A stretch of 64,000 nt of DNA, from contig JALEOH010000008.1 in NCBI GenBank assembly GCA_022766605.1, positions 1 through 64,000 on the forward strand, read 5' to 3'. Positions within the stretch are counted from its first letter, which is position 1. Every line of letters starts with the position of its first letter. Origin of the DNA: Ezakiella sp. Lineage in GTDB: Bacteria > Bacillota > Clostridia > Tissierellales > Peptoniphilaceae. Shown here in pieces: positions 25,443 through 35,524 of the stretch. The notes under the pieces were generated by a model. The model made no database searches. It saw only the letters and a list, made by a program, of their open reading frames with translations, and was not told the DNA's origin. The position numbers were made by a program, and so were the translations under genes.

Positions 25443-28013
25443 TTATTTTTTGAATATCAATTCACTATTTTCTACATCAATTGTGATATGGTCTCCGTCT
25501 AATACATTGCCCCTTATTATTTCACGAGCAAGTTTACTTTCAACCACGCTTCCGAGATATCTCTTTATTGGTCTTGCGCCAAATGCTGGATCATATGCCT
25601 CATTTATAATAAAATCGTGGGCATTATCGCTTAAGCTCAAGACAATATCTCTATCGGATAATCTATCATTTATCTCCTCAAGTGAAATATCTAGTATCTC
25701 TTTCATATTGTCTTTGGTAAGTGGCTTAAACATTATTATATCATCGATTCTATTTAAAAATTCTGGTCTAAATGCCGCTCTTAACTTTTCATCTACCTTA
25801 GATCTCGTTTTTGAATTTATCTCTCCATCGCTATCTATACCCTCTAATAGCTCTCTTGAACCAATATTAGAGGTCATAATTAAGATAGTATTTTTAAAAT
25901 CAACGACACGACCTCTATTATCCGTTAGTCTTCCATCGTCCAATACTTGTAAAAGTAGATTAAATACATCGGGATGAGCCTTTTCGATTTCATCAAATAA
26001 AACCACCGAATACGGGCGACGTCTAACAGCTTCTGTTAGCTGTCCTCCCTCTTCATATCCAACATATCCTGGTGGTGCACCGATAAGTCTTGAGACCGAG
26101 AATTTTTCCATATATTCACTCATGTCGATTCTTATCATATTCTTTTCATCATCAAATAGATATTCCGTGAGGGCTTTTGAAAGCTCAGTCTTGCCGACGC
26201 CTGTTGGTCCCAAAAATATAAAGCTTCCTAGAGGACGATCTTTGCTAGACAGTCCTGCACGACTTCTTAATATGGCATCGACTATTGCATCGACAGCTTC
26301 ATCTTGACCAACTACTCTTTTATGGAGTTCATCCGCCAAGTTTAAGAGCTTATCCCTGTCTGTTTGAGTAAGTTTACTTACTGGAATTCCCGTCCATTCA
26401 TTTACGACCTTTGCTATCTCTTCCTCAGTTACTTCACGACTTAGCATCTTGTCGCCCTCTTCTATTTCATTTAGTTTTTCAAGTTCGCTTTCCAGTTTTG
26501 GCAATTCGCCGTATTTTAATTGCGAACTCTTCTCAAGATCATAATTTCTCTCGGCAAGCTCTATATCGGTCTTTACTTGATCGATTTTCTTTTTGATATC
26601 GCTGATCTTCTCTAGGCTAGACTTTTCCTCTTCCCATTTTTCTCTTAATAATTCATATTCCTTTTTATTCTCTGCAAGTTCAAGCTCTAATGCATCCAGT
26701 CTTTTCTTACTTGCATCATCTGTTTCTTTTTTTAGCGCCTCGCGCTCTATTTCGAGTTGTAATATCTTTCTCTCAAGCTCGTCTATCTCAATTGGACTAG
26801 AGTCAATTTGTGTCTTTACCATTGCGCTTGCTTCATCCATAAGGTCAATTGCCTTATCTGGCAAAAATCTATCCGTTATATATCTTGCACTCATAGTTGC
26901 TGCCGCAATCACCGCAGAGTCGGATATTCTAATTCCATGATGGACTTCATACTTTTCTTTAATACCCCTTAATATCGAGATGGTATCTTGCACACTAGGC
27001 TCTCCTACATATACTTTTTGAAAGCGCCTTTCAAGCGCAGCATCTTTTTCTATATACTCTCTATATTCATCAAGCGTTGTTGCACCAATCATATGAAGGG
27101 CACCACGTGCTAAGAGTGGCTTTAATAGATTGCCCGCATCCATAGAGCCTTCAGTTTTACCTGCTCCAACTATGGTATGGACTTCATCTACAAATAAAAT
27201 TATTCTACCATCGGATTTTTCCACTTCATTTAAGACTGCCTTAAGCCTTTCTTCAAATTCCCCACGATACTTTGCTCCAGCAATCAAGGCTCCCATATCG
27301 AGTTCATAAATTATTTTATCCCTTAGTCCAGTTGGTACGTCATTTTTTACTATTCTTTGAGCAAGCCCCTCGACTATTGCGGTCTTGCCGACACCCGGCT
27401 CACCAATTAAAACCGGATTGTTCTTAGTGCGCCTACTTAAAATTCTAATTACATCTCTTATCTCTTCGTCACGGCCAATTACTGGATCCATCTTTCCAGT
27501 CTTGGCCTCTTCAACTAAATCCCTTCCAAATCGTGCAAGTGCATCCATGGTGGATTCGGGATTATCTGTATTTATATTTTGATTTCCTCTTATATCCATA
27601 AGCACCTCCAATACATTTTCTTTTTTTATATTATAAACTTTAAATATATTCTTTAATTCCCCTGGTTCATCTATCATAGCAAGCAAAATATGCTCAAGCG
27701 ATAGATAACTGTCTTTAAAATCAGCTCTTTTGGAATCGGCATTTGCAAGAACATCGGACAAAGACTGCGACATATATGCTCCGCTTCCAGTTGATTTGGG
27801 ATATTTTTCTATAATTTTATCAACTTCATTTTTTATACTATTAATATCTAAATTTAATCTTCCAAATATAAGCCCCACAACCGAGTCGCTCTCAAGCATG
27901 GCACGAAATAAATGAGCAGATGTAATCTCGGGATTGCCATTTGCCTTTTGTATCTCCACTGCACGATTGAGCGCTTCAATCGTCTTAATGGTCATATTTT
28001 CTCCCATATTCAT
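25443..28013 (-). CDS. clpB: Chaperone disaggregase ClpB
   Basis: ClpB extracts proteins from aggregates with DnaK/DnaJ. The 856-residue protein has the Clp N domain, AAA module 1 ([21 protein letters not shown]), the long coiled-coil middle domain (about residues 400-520, rich in Glu/Lys) and AAA module 2 ([20 protein letters not shown]), plus the D2-small domain. Length is typical. The ATG at 28013 follows GAGGTG by about 6 nt. It is 16 nt after the dnaJ-like gene, so the two form a heat-shock operon behind a CtsR-like box. Confidence 0.97.
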   Translation of the reverse strand: MNMGENMTIKTIEALNRAVEIQKANGNPEITSAHLFRAMLESDSVVGLIFGRLNLDINSIKNEVDKIIEKYPKSTGSGAYMSQSLSDVLANADSKRADFKDSYLSLEHILLAMIDEPGELKNIFKVYNIKKENVLEVLMDIRGNQNINTDNPESTMDALARFGRDLVEEAKTGKMDPVIGRDEEIRDVIRILSRRTKNNPVLIGEPGVGKTAIVEGLAQRIVKNDVPTGLRDKIIYELDMGALIAGAKYRGEFEERLKAVLNEVEKSDGRIILFVDEVHTIVGAGKTEGSMDAGNLLKPLLARGALHMIGATTLDEYREYIEKDAALERRFQKVYVGEPSVQDTISILRGIKEKYEVHHGIRISDSAVIAAATMSARYITDRFLPDKAIDLMDEASAMVKTQIDSSPIEIDELERKILQLEIEREALKKETDDASKKRLDALELELAENKKEYELLREKWEEEKSSLEKISDIKKKIDQVKTDIELAERNYDLEKSSQLKYGELPKLESELEKLNEIEEGDKMLSREVTEEEIAKVVNEWTGIPVSKLTQTDRDKLLNLADELHKRVVGQDEAVDAIVDAILRSRAGLSSKDRPLGSFIFLGPTGVGKTELSKALTEYLFDDEKNMIRIDMSEYMEKFSVSRLIGAPPGYVGYEEGGQLTEAVRRRPYSVVLFDEIEKAHPDVFNLLLQVLDDGRLTDNRGRVVDFKNTILIMTSNIGSRELLEGIDSDGEINSKTRSKVDEKLRAAFRPEFLNRIDDIIMFKPLTKDNMKEILDISLEEINDRLSDRDIVLSLSDNAHDFIINEAYDPAFGARPIKRYLGSVVESKLAREIIRGNVLDGDHITIDVENSELIFKK

Positions 28014-28029
28014 ATAATCACCTCACTTG

Positions 28030-28950
28030 TTAATTAATAGATAATTCTCCTATTTTCTTTAATAAATCCTCTTGTTCACTATTATAAGCTCCATTTACAA
28101 TTTTAATTTCAACAAATAAATCTCCCTTTTCCTTTTTAATATTTACAAAGCCCTTGCCTGACAATCTGATCTTCTTTCCAGTTTCAATTCTGGCTGGAAT
28201 TTTTAATTTGATCTTAGTTCCAAAAACCTCAATTTCTTTTTCACATCCGAAATATGCCTCCCAAGGATATAGCTCTAGTTTTTTGGTTAGATTAAGACCA
28301 TCCATCTCGTAGTCGCCCGTTAAAATTCTTATGCTAAAAAGTATATCGGCATCAAGACCCCACTTATCGCCACGAACTTTTATCTTCTTGTCCTCAGTTA
28401 TGCCACGTGGCACTTTTACCTCTATTGACTTGACTTCGCCTCCAACTTGCACGTTTAAATGCTTAGTAGTCCCGCTCATCGCCTCCTCAATACTTAGCTC
28501 AAGCTCCATCTCGTAGTTTGGTTTATAACTACTAGTACGGCCTTTACCACTAAATATATCCTCAAAGCCACTTCCCCTGCTTCTATATTCATAAGTCGTA
28601 CCACCATTAAAGCCGCTACCACCACCGAAGAACATATTAAAGAAATCTGAAAAATCGGCATTTCCCGATGAATGAGTATAGCCAGAAAAGCCAAAATTGC
28701 TCGGGTCAAAATTTTGTCCTCCAGTAAAGCTTGCCCCGCTACCAAAGTTATCATAAGTCTTTCTCTTTTTTTCATCGCTTAAAACTTCATATGCTTCATT
28801 TATCTCTTTAAACTTCTTTTCAGCCTCTTTATCATTTGGATTTAAATCGGGATGATATTTTTTAGCGAGGACTCTAAATTTTTTCTTGATCTCATCGCTA
28901 CTTGCATTTTTTTCTACTCCTAATGTTTTATAATAATCTTTATACTCCAT
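28030..28950 (-). CDS. DnaJ-like co-chaperone without zinc finger (CbpA type)
   Basis: The 306-residue protein has a J domain with HPD at residues 33-35, a Gly/Phe-rich stretch (about 70-130) and the two beta-barrel C-terminal substrate domains. The CxxCxGxG zinc repeats of DnaJ are missing, so it is a type B (CbpA-like) co-chaperone. It stimulates a DnaK-type Hsp70, which is not in the window. It leads the operon with clpB. Confidence 0.93.
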   Translation of the reverse strand: MEYKDYYKTLGVEKNASSDEIKKKFRVLAKKYHPDLNPNDKEAEKKFKEINEAYEVLSDEKKRKTYDNFGSGASFTGGQNFDPSNFGFSGYTHSSGNADFSDFFNMFFGGGSGFNGGTTYEYRSRGSGFEDIFSGKGRTSSYKPNYEMELELSIEEAMSGTTKHLNVQVGGEVKSIEVKVPRGITEDKKIKVRGDKWGLDADILFSIRILTGDYEMDGLNLTKKLELYPWEAYFGCEKEIEVFGTKIKLKIPARIETGKKIRLSGKGFVNIKKEKGDLFVEIKIVNGAYNSEQEDLLKKIGELSIN

Positions 28951-28987
28951 AATCTCACTTCCTCTCCAAATAACAAGGTCAATTGTG

Positions 28988-29004
28988 TCTGACCTTCTTT
29001 GACT
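28988..29004 (-). promoter_or_regulatory. CtsR-like heptad repeat upstream of dnaJ-clpB
   Basis: Minus strand AGTCAAA-GAA-GGTCAGA matches the CtsR operator plan (RGTCAAA-NAN-RGTCAAA) with one mismatch. It lies just downstream of a TATATT/TATTAT -10 region, so binding would block transcription. CtsR itself is not encoded here. Confidence 0.65.
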
Positions 29005-29054
29005 ATTAATAATATACCCAGTCTAATTCATTTAAAACAAAAATAAATGCAAAT

Positions 29055-29091
29055 AAAAAATCCGACCATAAAATATTCGTCGGATTTTTTT
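29055..29091. terminator. Bidirectional terminator after the arcA-linked TIM-barrel gene
   Basis: ATCCGAC (29060-29066) pairs with GTCGGAT (29079-29085), with A6 before and T7 after, so it works on both strands. Confidence 0.8.
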
Positions 29092-29093
29092 AT

Positions 29094-29990
29094 TTATCTT
29101 TTGATAGAGGCAGCCATTTGATGAATTGTGTGCCTAGTGCCTCTTATAGTCACTCCTAATTCATAGATATTTTCAGCAAGTGCAACTCCACCAATTCCTG
29201 CATCTCCAATGTGGTGGATATCCACTCCATTTATTTTATTTCTAAGAGCGATCTCACGAATTGTTTCACGACTTGCGGATTCTTGACTTGTGCCAATGGT
29301 TGCCATTACAAGTGTATCTTTCTTATGCGCAAGCCTTACCACTTCTCTTATATCCTCGTCTGTTACGCCAGGCACAGTACCAACCGATGGCACTAGTATT
29401 ATATCTGCTCCAGCTTCGATAAATTGTTCGATCGATTTAATATCTACTATTGGCTCGTCTACTCCAGAGGCGTGCATCTTGCCTGCAATGATAAGACCAC
29501 TAAACTCGCTCTTTGCAATTCTAATTGCATCTAATATTGCATTATTGCTAACACCAGTGCTTGGATTTCCTGTGAAGCATACAAAGTCAAAGCCATATTC
29601 ATCTAGTTTAGCGAGATTTTCTCTTGTAGCTGTGCGACCACTGCTTATCTCGAGCCTTTCTTCCATCATATTTGCACTATTATCTACCGGCTCTAGATTG
29701 ACTCCAATAGGCCTACTTACAAGCTCTTTTAATCTCTTAACTACATCTTTGCCCTCTCCCAAATTAAAGATAAATGGTCGATCGACATCGAATATATTTA
29801 GTAAAATTAAATCGGCACCAAAGGCCTTTGCCACTTCTGCATTGGTAAGCCCATATATCGGTGGCTGAAAGGCAACTATGCATTCGCTTAAAACGATTCT
29901 TCCCTCGCTTGATTTAATAGATTCTAAAAGTTCTCTACTATTTAAATTCACAATTTCGCTTGCATCTAGCGAAAAAAATCTTTTAATCAC
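29094..29990 (-). CDS. TIM-barrel protein of the PEP-mutase-like/DUF7916 type
   Basis: The 298-residue protein reads as a TIM barrel: GRIVLSECIVAFQPPIYGLT, NAEVAKAFGADLILLN, SRPIGVNLEPVD, DFVCFTGNPSTGVSN, GADIILVPSVGTVPGVTDED and ATIGTSQESA. These features recall a family often labelled haloacid dehalogenase-like or PEP phosphonomutase-like, although it lacks HAD motifs. The true reaction is unknown to me. The start is GTG at 29990, 7 nt after GGAGG, and only 12 nt after the arcA stop, suggesting a link with arginine deiminase. Confidence 0.65.
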   Translation of the reverse strand: MIKRFFSLDASEIVNLNSRELLESIKSSEGRIVLSECIVAFQPPIYGLTNAEVAKAFGADLILLNIFDVDRPFIFNLGEGKDVVKRLKELVSRPIGVNLEPVDNSANMMEERLEISSGRTATRENLAKLDEYGFDFVCFTGNPSTGVSNNAILDAIRIAKSEFSGLIIAGKMHASGVDEPIVDIKSIEQFIEAGADIILVPSVGTVPGVTDEDIREVVRLAHKKDTLVMATIGTSQESASRETIREIALRNKINGVDIHHIGDAGIGGVALAENIYELGVTIRGTRHTIHQMAASIKR

Positions 29991-30002
29991 AATATGCCTC
30001 CG

Positions 30003-31202
30003 TTATTTTTCACGTATAACTGGCATGCTCATGCAACGTGGACCGCCACGACCCCTTGAGAGTTCGCCTGAGACCATAACATGAAGCTTAATGCCCGCCT
30101 TATCTAGCACTTCATTGGTTACATTATTTCTATCATATACTATAACCTCGCCTGGCTTAATTGCAAGAGTATTGGAGCCATCACTCCACTGTTCACGTGC
30201 AGCATCGATTGGATTACCACCTGCGCAGCGGATTAGTCGAACTCTATCCATATTAAGAGCGCCAGCTAATATATGCTCTAGATCTCCTTCTAGTCTTCTA
30301 ACCTCTACCTCATCATTCTTAAGGCTTAGCTCATATACCTCAAGTGGACCTTCAATTTCAGGATGGACTGTAAAAGCATCCACGTCTATCATGGTAAAAA
30401 CGGTATCAAGATGCATAAATGCACGCTTCTTTGGTATTACAAAGGCAAGTACTTTTTTAAATTCACCAGCCTTTAAAATATTTTCTGCAAGTATCTCGAC
30501 GGCCTTTGCATCAGTTCTTTGAGAGATTCCAATAGCAAGAGTATCCTCGTTTAATATAAGCTCGTCTCCTCCTTCAATAGAAAATTTTTCTTCTCTATTA
30601 TATACAAACTTTGTGCCGATAAAATCGGGATGATAGTTGAAAATATATTTACCATAAATGGTCTCGCGATTTCTAATATCGCTCCACATTTTATTTAAAC
30701 TGACTCTTGAGCCCATTAAACTAAATGGATCGCGAGTAAAATATAAATTCGGCATAGGCTTAGTAATAAAATAATCATTACGTGCAACAAAATCGGATAG
30801 TCTATTCTTTTTATTTGCTCCCATCTCTTCGCGTCTTATGCCTTCCATTGTCTTTAAGACGAGCTCGCTTGGCGAAAGTTCCTTTAAAAGATCAGATAGA
30901 TATGCTCTTTCGTCCTCACGAACAACATGTGCCTCGTCGATAAATTCATTTATAAAATTAAGCCTTATCTTCTCGTCGGCAAGAGCTTCTGCTGCAAGCT
31001 CTTCCAAGTAGAGCACTTTAACTCCATTTTCTCTAAATATATCTGCAAATTGATCATGCTCTTCAATTGCCTTGTCAAGATATGGAATCTCGTCAAACAA
31101 AAGCTCCTCAAGCATGTCGGGCATTAGATTTAATAACTCCTTGCCCGGCCTGTGCAAAATTACTTCCTTAAGTGGTTTAGTCTCTGAAAATACTCTTATC
31201 AT
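30003..31202 (-). CDS. arcA: Arginine deiminase
   Basis: ArcA converts arginine to citrulline and ammonia, the first step of the ATP-yielding arginine deiminase pathway. The 399-residue protein has FTRDPF, EGGDELIL, HLDTVFTMID (catalytic His), RCAGGNPIDAAREQWSDGSN and the catalytic Cys390 in GGPRCMSMP. The frame opens four codons earlier, but the ATG at 31202 has GGAGGTAATA at the right distance. arcB, arcC and arcD are not adjacent; instead a TIM-barrel gene follows. Confidence 0.96.
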   Translation of the reverse strand: MIRVFSETKPLKEVILHRPGKELLNLMPDMLEELLFDEIPYLDKAIEEHDQFADIFRENGVKVLYLEELAAEALADEKIRLNFINEFIDEAHVVREDERAYLSDLLKELSPSELVLKTMEGIRREEMGANKKNRLSDFVARNDYFITKPMPNLYFTRDPFSLMGSRVSLNKMWSDIRNRETIYGKYIFNYHPDFIGTKFVYNREEKFSIEGGDELILNEDTLAIGISQRTDAKAVEILAENILKAGEFKKVLAFVIPKKRAFMHLDTVFTMIDVDAFTVHPEIEGPLEVYELSLKNDEVEVRRLEGDLEHILAGALNMDRVRLIRCAGGNPIDAAREQWSDGSNTLAIKPGEVIVYDRNNVTNEVLDKAGIKLHVMVSGELSRGRGGPRCMSMPVIREK

Positions 31203-31216
31203 TATTACCTCCATTA

Positions 31217-31262
31217 TAGTTTGCTATATATTCTATCATATTTTATGATTAGTTGCTATATA
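31217..31262. promoter_or_regulatory. Repeat cluster upstream of arcA
   Basis: TAGTTTGCTATATA (31217-31230) and TAGTTGCTATATA (31250-31262) are near-identical direct repeats. They flank the inverted repeat ATCATA-TTT-TATGAT (31235-31249). This is a possible operator or promoter region for arcA; the binding protein is unknown. Confidence 0.4.
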
Positions 31263-31271
31263 AATTCCAAA

Positions 31272-32099
31272 TTACTTGCTATTTTCTCTTATGTGAAAAA
31301 AATACAATTGTTGAGCAAGTCCTGCTAAATTTCCATATTTTTTTGTGGCAAAATCAGCCATCTTGACTCTATTTTTCTCATCATAAAATTGTTCTTTAAA
31401 GACCTTCGCCATCCAAGTATCAAGTGGAAAAGTATCTCTCCTATTCATTCCATATAATAATATGCAGTCGGCAACCTTTGGTCCTACGCCCGAGAGTTTT
31501 ACCAGCTCATTATGAGCCTCTTTAGTATTTAGCAATTTTATTTTTTCTAAGAAATCGGGATTATCCGATAAAAATCTCGAAGTGTTATAGATGTACTTGT
31601 CGCGGTAACCAAGCCCCATTTCTCGAAGTTCCTCGAGTTCTAGTTTGGCAATATCCTTTGAGCTTGGAAATAGATAATATTCTCCAAATTCATCACTAGC
31701 TTTAAGATTGGTCTTGATCAAGAGATTTGAAATTATCTTTTTAATTCTCTTGATATTGTTGTTTTGACTTATTATAAAACTATAGACTATTTCCTCCAAG
31801 TCCTGCTTTAATATCCTAATTCCATCTGAAAAAGAAAGTATATCCTTGGGAAAGCCCATCTCTTTTAGCATATTAAAATCATTTTCATAATCATAATAAT
31901 AGTCCAAATAATTTAAAATCAAATCGTGATCGGAGGAAGTTATATAAATAAATTCCCCATCCTCCGATATCTTTGCTCTCTTGTCCTTAGTCTGGATAAG
32001 ATATCCATCTTCATATTCTTTATACATAAAGACCTGACCGCTTTCACAAATATCTTTTATATTAAAATGAGCTGGCTTGTCATATTTAATCGTCTTCAT
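31272..32099 (-). CDS. 8-oxoguanine DNA glycosylase (OGG1-like, HhH-GPD)
   Basis: The 275-residue protein has an OGG-type N-terminal domain followed by an HhH-GPD module: the hairpin LSGVGPKVADCILLYG with the catalytic Lys, and TFPLDTWM with the catalytic Asp. It removes oxidised guanine from DNA. The frame extends eight codons upstream, but the ATG at 32099 follows GGGAG by 6 nt. It overlaps the 3' end of rex by 14 nt, so its expression is coupled to the redox repressor. Confidence 0.88.
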   Translation of the reverse strand: MKTIKYDKPAHFNIKDICESGQVFMYKEYEDGYLIQTKDKRAKISEDGEFIYITSSDHDLILNYLDYYYDYENDFNMLKEMGFPKDILSFSDGIRILKQDLEEIVYSFIISQNNNIKRIKKIISNLLIKTNLKASDEFGEYYLFPSSKDIAKLELEELREMGLGYRDKYIYNTSRFLSDNPDFLEKIKLLNTKEAHNELVKLSGVGPKVADCILLYGMNRRDTFPLDTWMAKVFKEQFYDEKNRVKMADFATKKYGNLAGLAQQLYFFHIRENSK

Positions 32100-32757
32100 A
32101 TTCATCTCCCAAATTCTTTTCATCTATATTGTCTTTGTCGCCTATGAGTGCACAAAGAGTATATAGGCTTTCGTTTAATCTTACATTTTCAACTACAAGA
32201 TCATCAATGTCGGTTAGTTGCTTGGATGTAAAATTCCACAAGCCCTTTACTCCACGCACTGCACAAACTCTTGCAAGTTGCCTAGCCCTTGAATGATGAA
32301 TTGCAAGTATTGCAATGTCGACTTCATGATCAAGTAGATATCGATTAAGAGTATTGATATTAAATATCTCAATGCCCGATGCAATCTTTCCTATTTTATT
32401 TGGATTTCTATCAAATGCAGCAATTATTTTGAAGCTACCGGTTTTAAATCCCTTGTAGTTAATAAGAGCGCGACCAATATTACCCATGCCAAGTATAATC
32501 ATCTTTTTAGGCTTATCGAGTGATAGCTCTCTTCTTAAAAGCTTTGCAAGCTCAATTAAATCATAGCCATATCCACTTTGACCAAGATTGCTTAAAAGCT
32601 GAAGATCGCGTCTTATTTGCGAGGCGGCAATTCCTGTGATATCACTTAATGCAGCGCTCGTTACGCGGCTATCTCCAAGCGATATTAGATCAAGCACCGC
32701 CTCATAATAGCTAGCAATGCGTCTTATGTATCCAATTGTCTTAGTATTTTCGCTCAT
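32086..32757 (-). CDS. rex: Redox-sensing transcriptional repressor Rex
   Basis: Rex senses the NADH/NAD ratio and represses fermentation and respiration genes. The 223-residue protein has an N-terminal winged helix (SDITGIAASQIRRDLQLL, YGYDLIELAKLL) and a Rossmann domain (ILGMGNIGRALINYKGF), plus the C-terminal swapped helix. It has its own promoter at 32777-32805. Possible targets in the window include formate dehydrogenase, but no full Rex box was found. Confidence 0.95.
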   Translation of the reverse strand: MSENTKTIGYIRRIASYYEAVLDLISLGDSRVTSAALSDITGIAASQIRRDLQLLSNLGQSGYGYDLIELAKLLRRELSLDKPKKMIILGMGNIGRALINYKGFKTGSFKIIAAFDRNPNKIGKIASGIEIFNINTLNRYLLDHEVDIAILAIHHSRARQLARVCAVRGVKGLWNFTSKQLTDIDDLVVENVRLNESLYTLCALIGDKDNIDEKNLGDEYEDD

Positions 32758-32776
32758 AATATCCCCTTCCTATAAG

Positions 32777-32805
32777 AGAATATCAAATATAATTAAAAAA
32801 GTCAA
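32777..32805 (-). promoter_or_regulatory. Promoter of rex
   Basis: Minus strand TTGACT (32800-32805), 17-nt spacer, TATTCT (32777-32782). Confidence 0.65.
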
Positions 32806-32815
32806 TCTTATAATT

Positions 32816-32847
32816 GTTAAACTAAAAATTGTGTTAAACCAAAAATT
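32816..32847. repeat. Tandem 15-bp repeat between rex and the ABC-F gene
   Basis: GTTAAACTAAAAATT (32816-32830) and GTTAAACCAAAAATT (32833-32847) differ by one base, with a 17-bp period. A degenerate inverted copy (AATTTAGTTTCAC) follows at about 32862-32874. They lie between the divergent promoters and could be an operator shared by both. Confidence 0.55.
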
Positions 32848-32874
32848 ACCATCATGTCCATAATTTAGTTTCAC

Positions 32875-32903
32875 TTGAAAAATTAGCTATTATTTAGTAA
32901 AAT
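32875..32903 (+). promoter_or_regulatory. Promoter of the ABC-F gene
   Basis: TTGAAA (32875-32880), 17-nt spacer, TAAAAT (32898-32903). The leader is very short, since GGAGG (32910-32914) begins only a few bases after the predicted start of transcription. Confidence 0.65.
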
Positions 32904-32918
32904 AATCTTGGAGGAAAT

Positions 32919-34811
32919 ATGTTAGTACAAGCAAAGGATTTAGAATTTTCATATAATATCAATCAAATATTTAAAGATGTATCTTTTGTAATAAATGAGG
33001 GAGATAAGATTGGGATGGTTGGCGACAATGGCAGTGGCAAGTCGACTCTTGCAAAATGCATCGCAGGCTTACTTACTCCAACTGGACAAATCTTTTATAA
33101 TCCTGATATTAAAATCTCATATTTAAAACAACAGATCTCTACTGACGAAGTTCGTTCGGTCTTTGAGGTCGCCCTTTCAAAGTATGATAATATAATTCAA
33201 ATGGAAAAGGATATGAGGCAACTTGAAAATGATATGGCAGATGCTGCAAATGATCCTGATAGACTTAATGTCATTATGAATGAATATCAAATAATTCAAG
33301 ATGAATTCGATAAGCTAAATGGATACGCATATCTTTCTGAAATAAAGGGATATCTTGCAATGGTTGGCATGAATGAAGATTTTTACGATAGGACTGTTAT
33401 GAGTCTAAGTGGTGGTGAAAAAGCTCGCCTTGAGCTTGCTCTTATATTTATGGAGAAGGCGGATCTTTTGATACTAGACGAACCCACAAACCACATGGAC
33501 GTCGATATGATAAATTATCTTGAGCGAATGCTAATCGACTTTAGAGGATCTGTCTTATTTATTTCACACGACAGACTGCTTTTACAAAATGTCGCCAATA
33601 AAATTTTCGACGTTGAAAATGGTGGTCTATCCGTTTATGATATGGGCTATGATAAATATCGCAATATTAAAAGAGCGAAAATTGAAGAGCAACAACGACA
33701 TTATGAAAGCTTTAAGGAAGAGGAGGCTAGGCTTAAAGAAATTATAAGACGATATCGCTCATTTGCTCGCGAAAAATCCTACAAGCAAGCTAAGAGCCGT
33801 GAAAAGATGCTTGAGCGAATGAAAGCCGAGACTCCGCCTCCCAAAAGTCAAGAGATTAAATTTAAATTCCCCGAGTCCACAAGGACTGGGCGCGATGTGC
33901 TAACCGTACTTGATTTAAAGAAGAGTTTTGAGGATAAAATTCTTTTTCAAAACGTAAATTTCGAGGTTAAACTAGAAGATAGATTGTCCATTATTGGACC
34001 AAATGGTTGTGGCAAGACGACACTTTTTAATATACTTCGTGGTAATAGCGACTTCGATGGAGAATATCTTTGGGGTGCAGGTGTTAAGCTTGGATATTTC
34101 AATCAAGAACTCAAGGTCTTAGATGAAGAAAATACACTAATAGATGAAATCAGTGACGAATATCCAAAGTTAAATATATATGAAATAAGGACTCTACTTG
34201 GAAACTTTTTGTTTTCTGGCGAAGATGCCTTTAAGGTCATGAAGGATCTCTCGGGTGGTGAAAGAGCCCGCATCTCGCTTTTGAAGCTTATCTTAAGTGG
34301 TGCAAATGTATTATTATTAGACGAGCCTACCAATCACTTGGATCTTACAAGTAAGGAGATATTAGAAGAGGCACTGCTTGCATTTAAAGGCACGATAATC
34401 TTTGTCTCACATGACCGCTTTTTCATAAAGCGAATTGCCAATAAGATATATGATATGGCGCCGAGTGAAAGGAAGATGTATATAGGAGATTATGATTATT
34501 ATCTTTCCAAAAAGGAAGAGCAAAATCGTCCAGTATATGTCGAGGTCAACAAGACTGAAATTGCAAAGGAAAAGAAAAAGACACGAGAGGAAATAAGAAA
34601 ATCTCAAGCTCAAAGACGCAAAATAGAAGCACTTGAGGATGAGATAACAACTCTCGAAGATAGAATTTCTAAGATAGAAGAGATCATGCTAGAAAGTAGC
34701 ACATATGACGACCATGAATATGTGCTTGAATTAAATAAAGAGCATCTTGAGCTTAGAGATAAAATTGATTCACTTATGGAAGAGTGGGAGAAACTCTCCA
34801 CACGTGGGTAA
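32919..34811 (+). CDS. ABC-F family ATPase
   Basis: The 630-residue soluble protein has two ABC modules (GDNGSGKST ... LSGGEKARLELALIF ... LLILDEPTNHMD; GPNGCGKTT ... LSGGERARISLLKLIL ... LLLDEPTNHLD). They are joined by a charged linker (YRSFAREKSYKQAKSREKML), and there is a C-terminal coiled coil (about residues 545-625). It lacks membrane segments. ABC-F proteins act on the ribosome, some protecting it from antibiotics; this layout fits the YdiF/Uup-like group. Which role applies cannot be told from sequence alone. Confidence 0.93.
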   Translation: MLVQAKDLEFSYNINQIFKDVSFVINEGDKIGMVGDNGSGKSTLAKCIAGLLTPTGQIFYNPDIKISYLKQQISTDEVRSVFEVALSKYDNIIQMEKDMRQLENDMADAANDPDRLNVIMNEYQIIQDEFDKLNGYAYLSEIKGYLAMVGMNEDFYDRTVMSLSGGEKARLELALIFMEKADLLILDEPTNHMDVDMINYLERMLIDFRGSVLFISHDRLLLQNVANKIFDVENGGLSVYDMGYDKYRNIKRAKIEEQQRHYESFKEEEARLKEIIRRYRSFAREKSYKQAKSREKMLERMKAETPPPKSQEIKFKFPESTRTGRDVLTVLDLKKSFEDKILFQNVNFEVKLEDRLSIIGPNGCGKTTLFNILRGNSDFDGEYLWGAGVKLGYFNQELKVLDEENTLIDEISDEYPKLNIYEIRTLLGNFLFSGEDAFKVMKDLSGGERARISLLKLILSGANVLLLDEPTNHLDLTSKEILEEALLAFKGTIIFVSHDRFFIKRIANKIYDMAPSERKMYIGDYDYYLSKKEEQNRPVYVEVNKTEIAKEKKKTREEIRKSQAQRRKIEALEDEITTLEDRISKIEEIMLESSTYDDHEYVLELNKEHLELRDKIDSLMEEWEKLSTRG

Positions 34812-34844
34812 AATATTATTGCAATTATTGCAATTAGGAGGAAT

Positions 34845-35516
34845 ATGAATATTAGTTTATTAAGCGGATTTTTGGCGGGGCTTGGCTCTTTTATAGCTCC
34901 TTGTACGCTGCCAATGATCCCAGTATATTTGATGTATCTAACAGGAAGCATGGATTATGACTCCATTTCGAATAATCAAAAAAAGACCTTGATAAGAAGC
35001 GTCGCCTTCGTACTTGGCTTTACTATTGTTTTTGTTGCACTTGGAGTTAGTTCAACTGCCATCGGTAGAATATTATTTATGAAAAGAGATCTACTAAGAA
35101 AGATCGGTGCAATCTTGATAATATTTTTTGGCATTGTAATGCTTGGCTTTATTAAACTTCCAAACTTTGGTGGAAGCGGCAAGATGAAAGATTCAACCGG
35201 ATTTTTATCAAGCGTGCTAATGGGCATGGCTTTTTCAATTGGATTTAGCCCCTGCTCTGGCCCAATACTAGGTGGCATACTCGTACTTGCCTCCACTAAG
35301 GGCAGCATAGTTGAAGGAGCCTTGTTATTATTAAGCTATTCATTAGGCCTTGGGATTCCATTTATCATATCTGGTTTTTTTGCAAGTAGCATAATGAATT
35401 TTATCAACAAAAATAAAAAACTCATGAATATACTGCCAAAGATCACCGGAGTGATCATGATAGCATTTGGAGTTTTAATGTATTTTAACAAACTGGCATT
35501 TTTGTCAGGACTATAG
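34845..35516 (+). CDS. ccdA: CcdA-type thiol-disulfide transmembrane protein
   Basis: The 223-residue protein has six membrane segments and the two conserved Cys of CcdA, in SFIAPCTLPMIPVY and GFSPCSGPILGG. It moves reducing power across the membrane to an extracytoplasmic thioredoxin-like protein. The TlpA-like lipoprotein gene starts 8 nt downstream and is the obvious partner. Confidence 0.92.
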   Translation: MNISLLSGFLAGLGSFIAPCTLPMIPVYLMYLTGSMDYDSISNNQKKTLIRSVAFVLGFTIVFVALGVSSTAIGRILFMKRDLLRKIGAILIIFFGIVMLGFIKLPNFGGSGKMKDSTGFLSSVLMGMAFSIGFSPCSGPILGGILVLASTKGSIVEGALLLLSYSLGLGIPFIISGFFASSIMNFINKNKKLMNILPKITGVIMIAFGVLMYFNKLAFLSGL

Positions 35517-35524
35517 GAGGAAAT

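Noticed and set aside
25450..25977. Long plus-strand open frame opposite clpB
   Set aside because: It is Ser/Leu-rich, lacks a ribosome site and any family likeness, and mirrors the codon pattern of clpB on the other strand.
29290..29868. Long plus-strand open frame opposite the TIM-barrel gene
   Set aside because: Composition and lack of a ribosome site mark it as a shadow of the minus-strand gene.
32758..32918. Rex operator (TTGTTAA-N4-TTAACAA) in the rex promoter region
   Set aside because: Only a single TTGTTAA half is present on the plus strand; the symmetrical half is missing, so it was reported only as a direct repeat.
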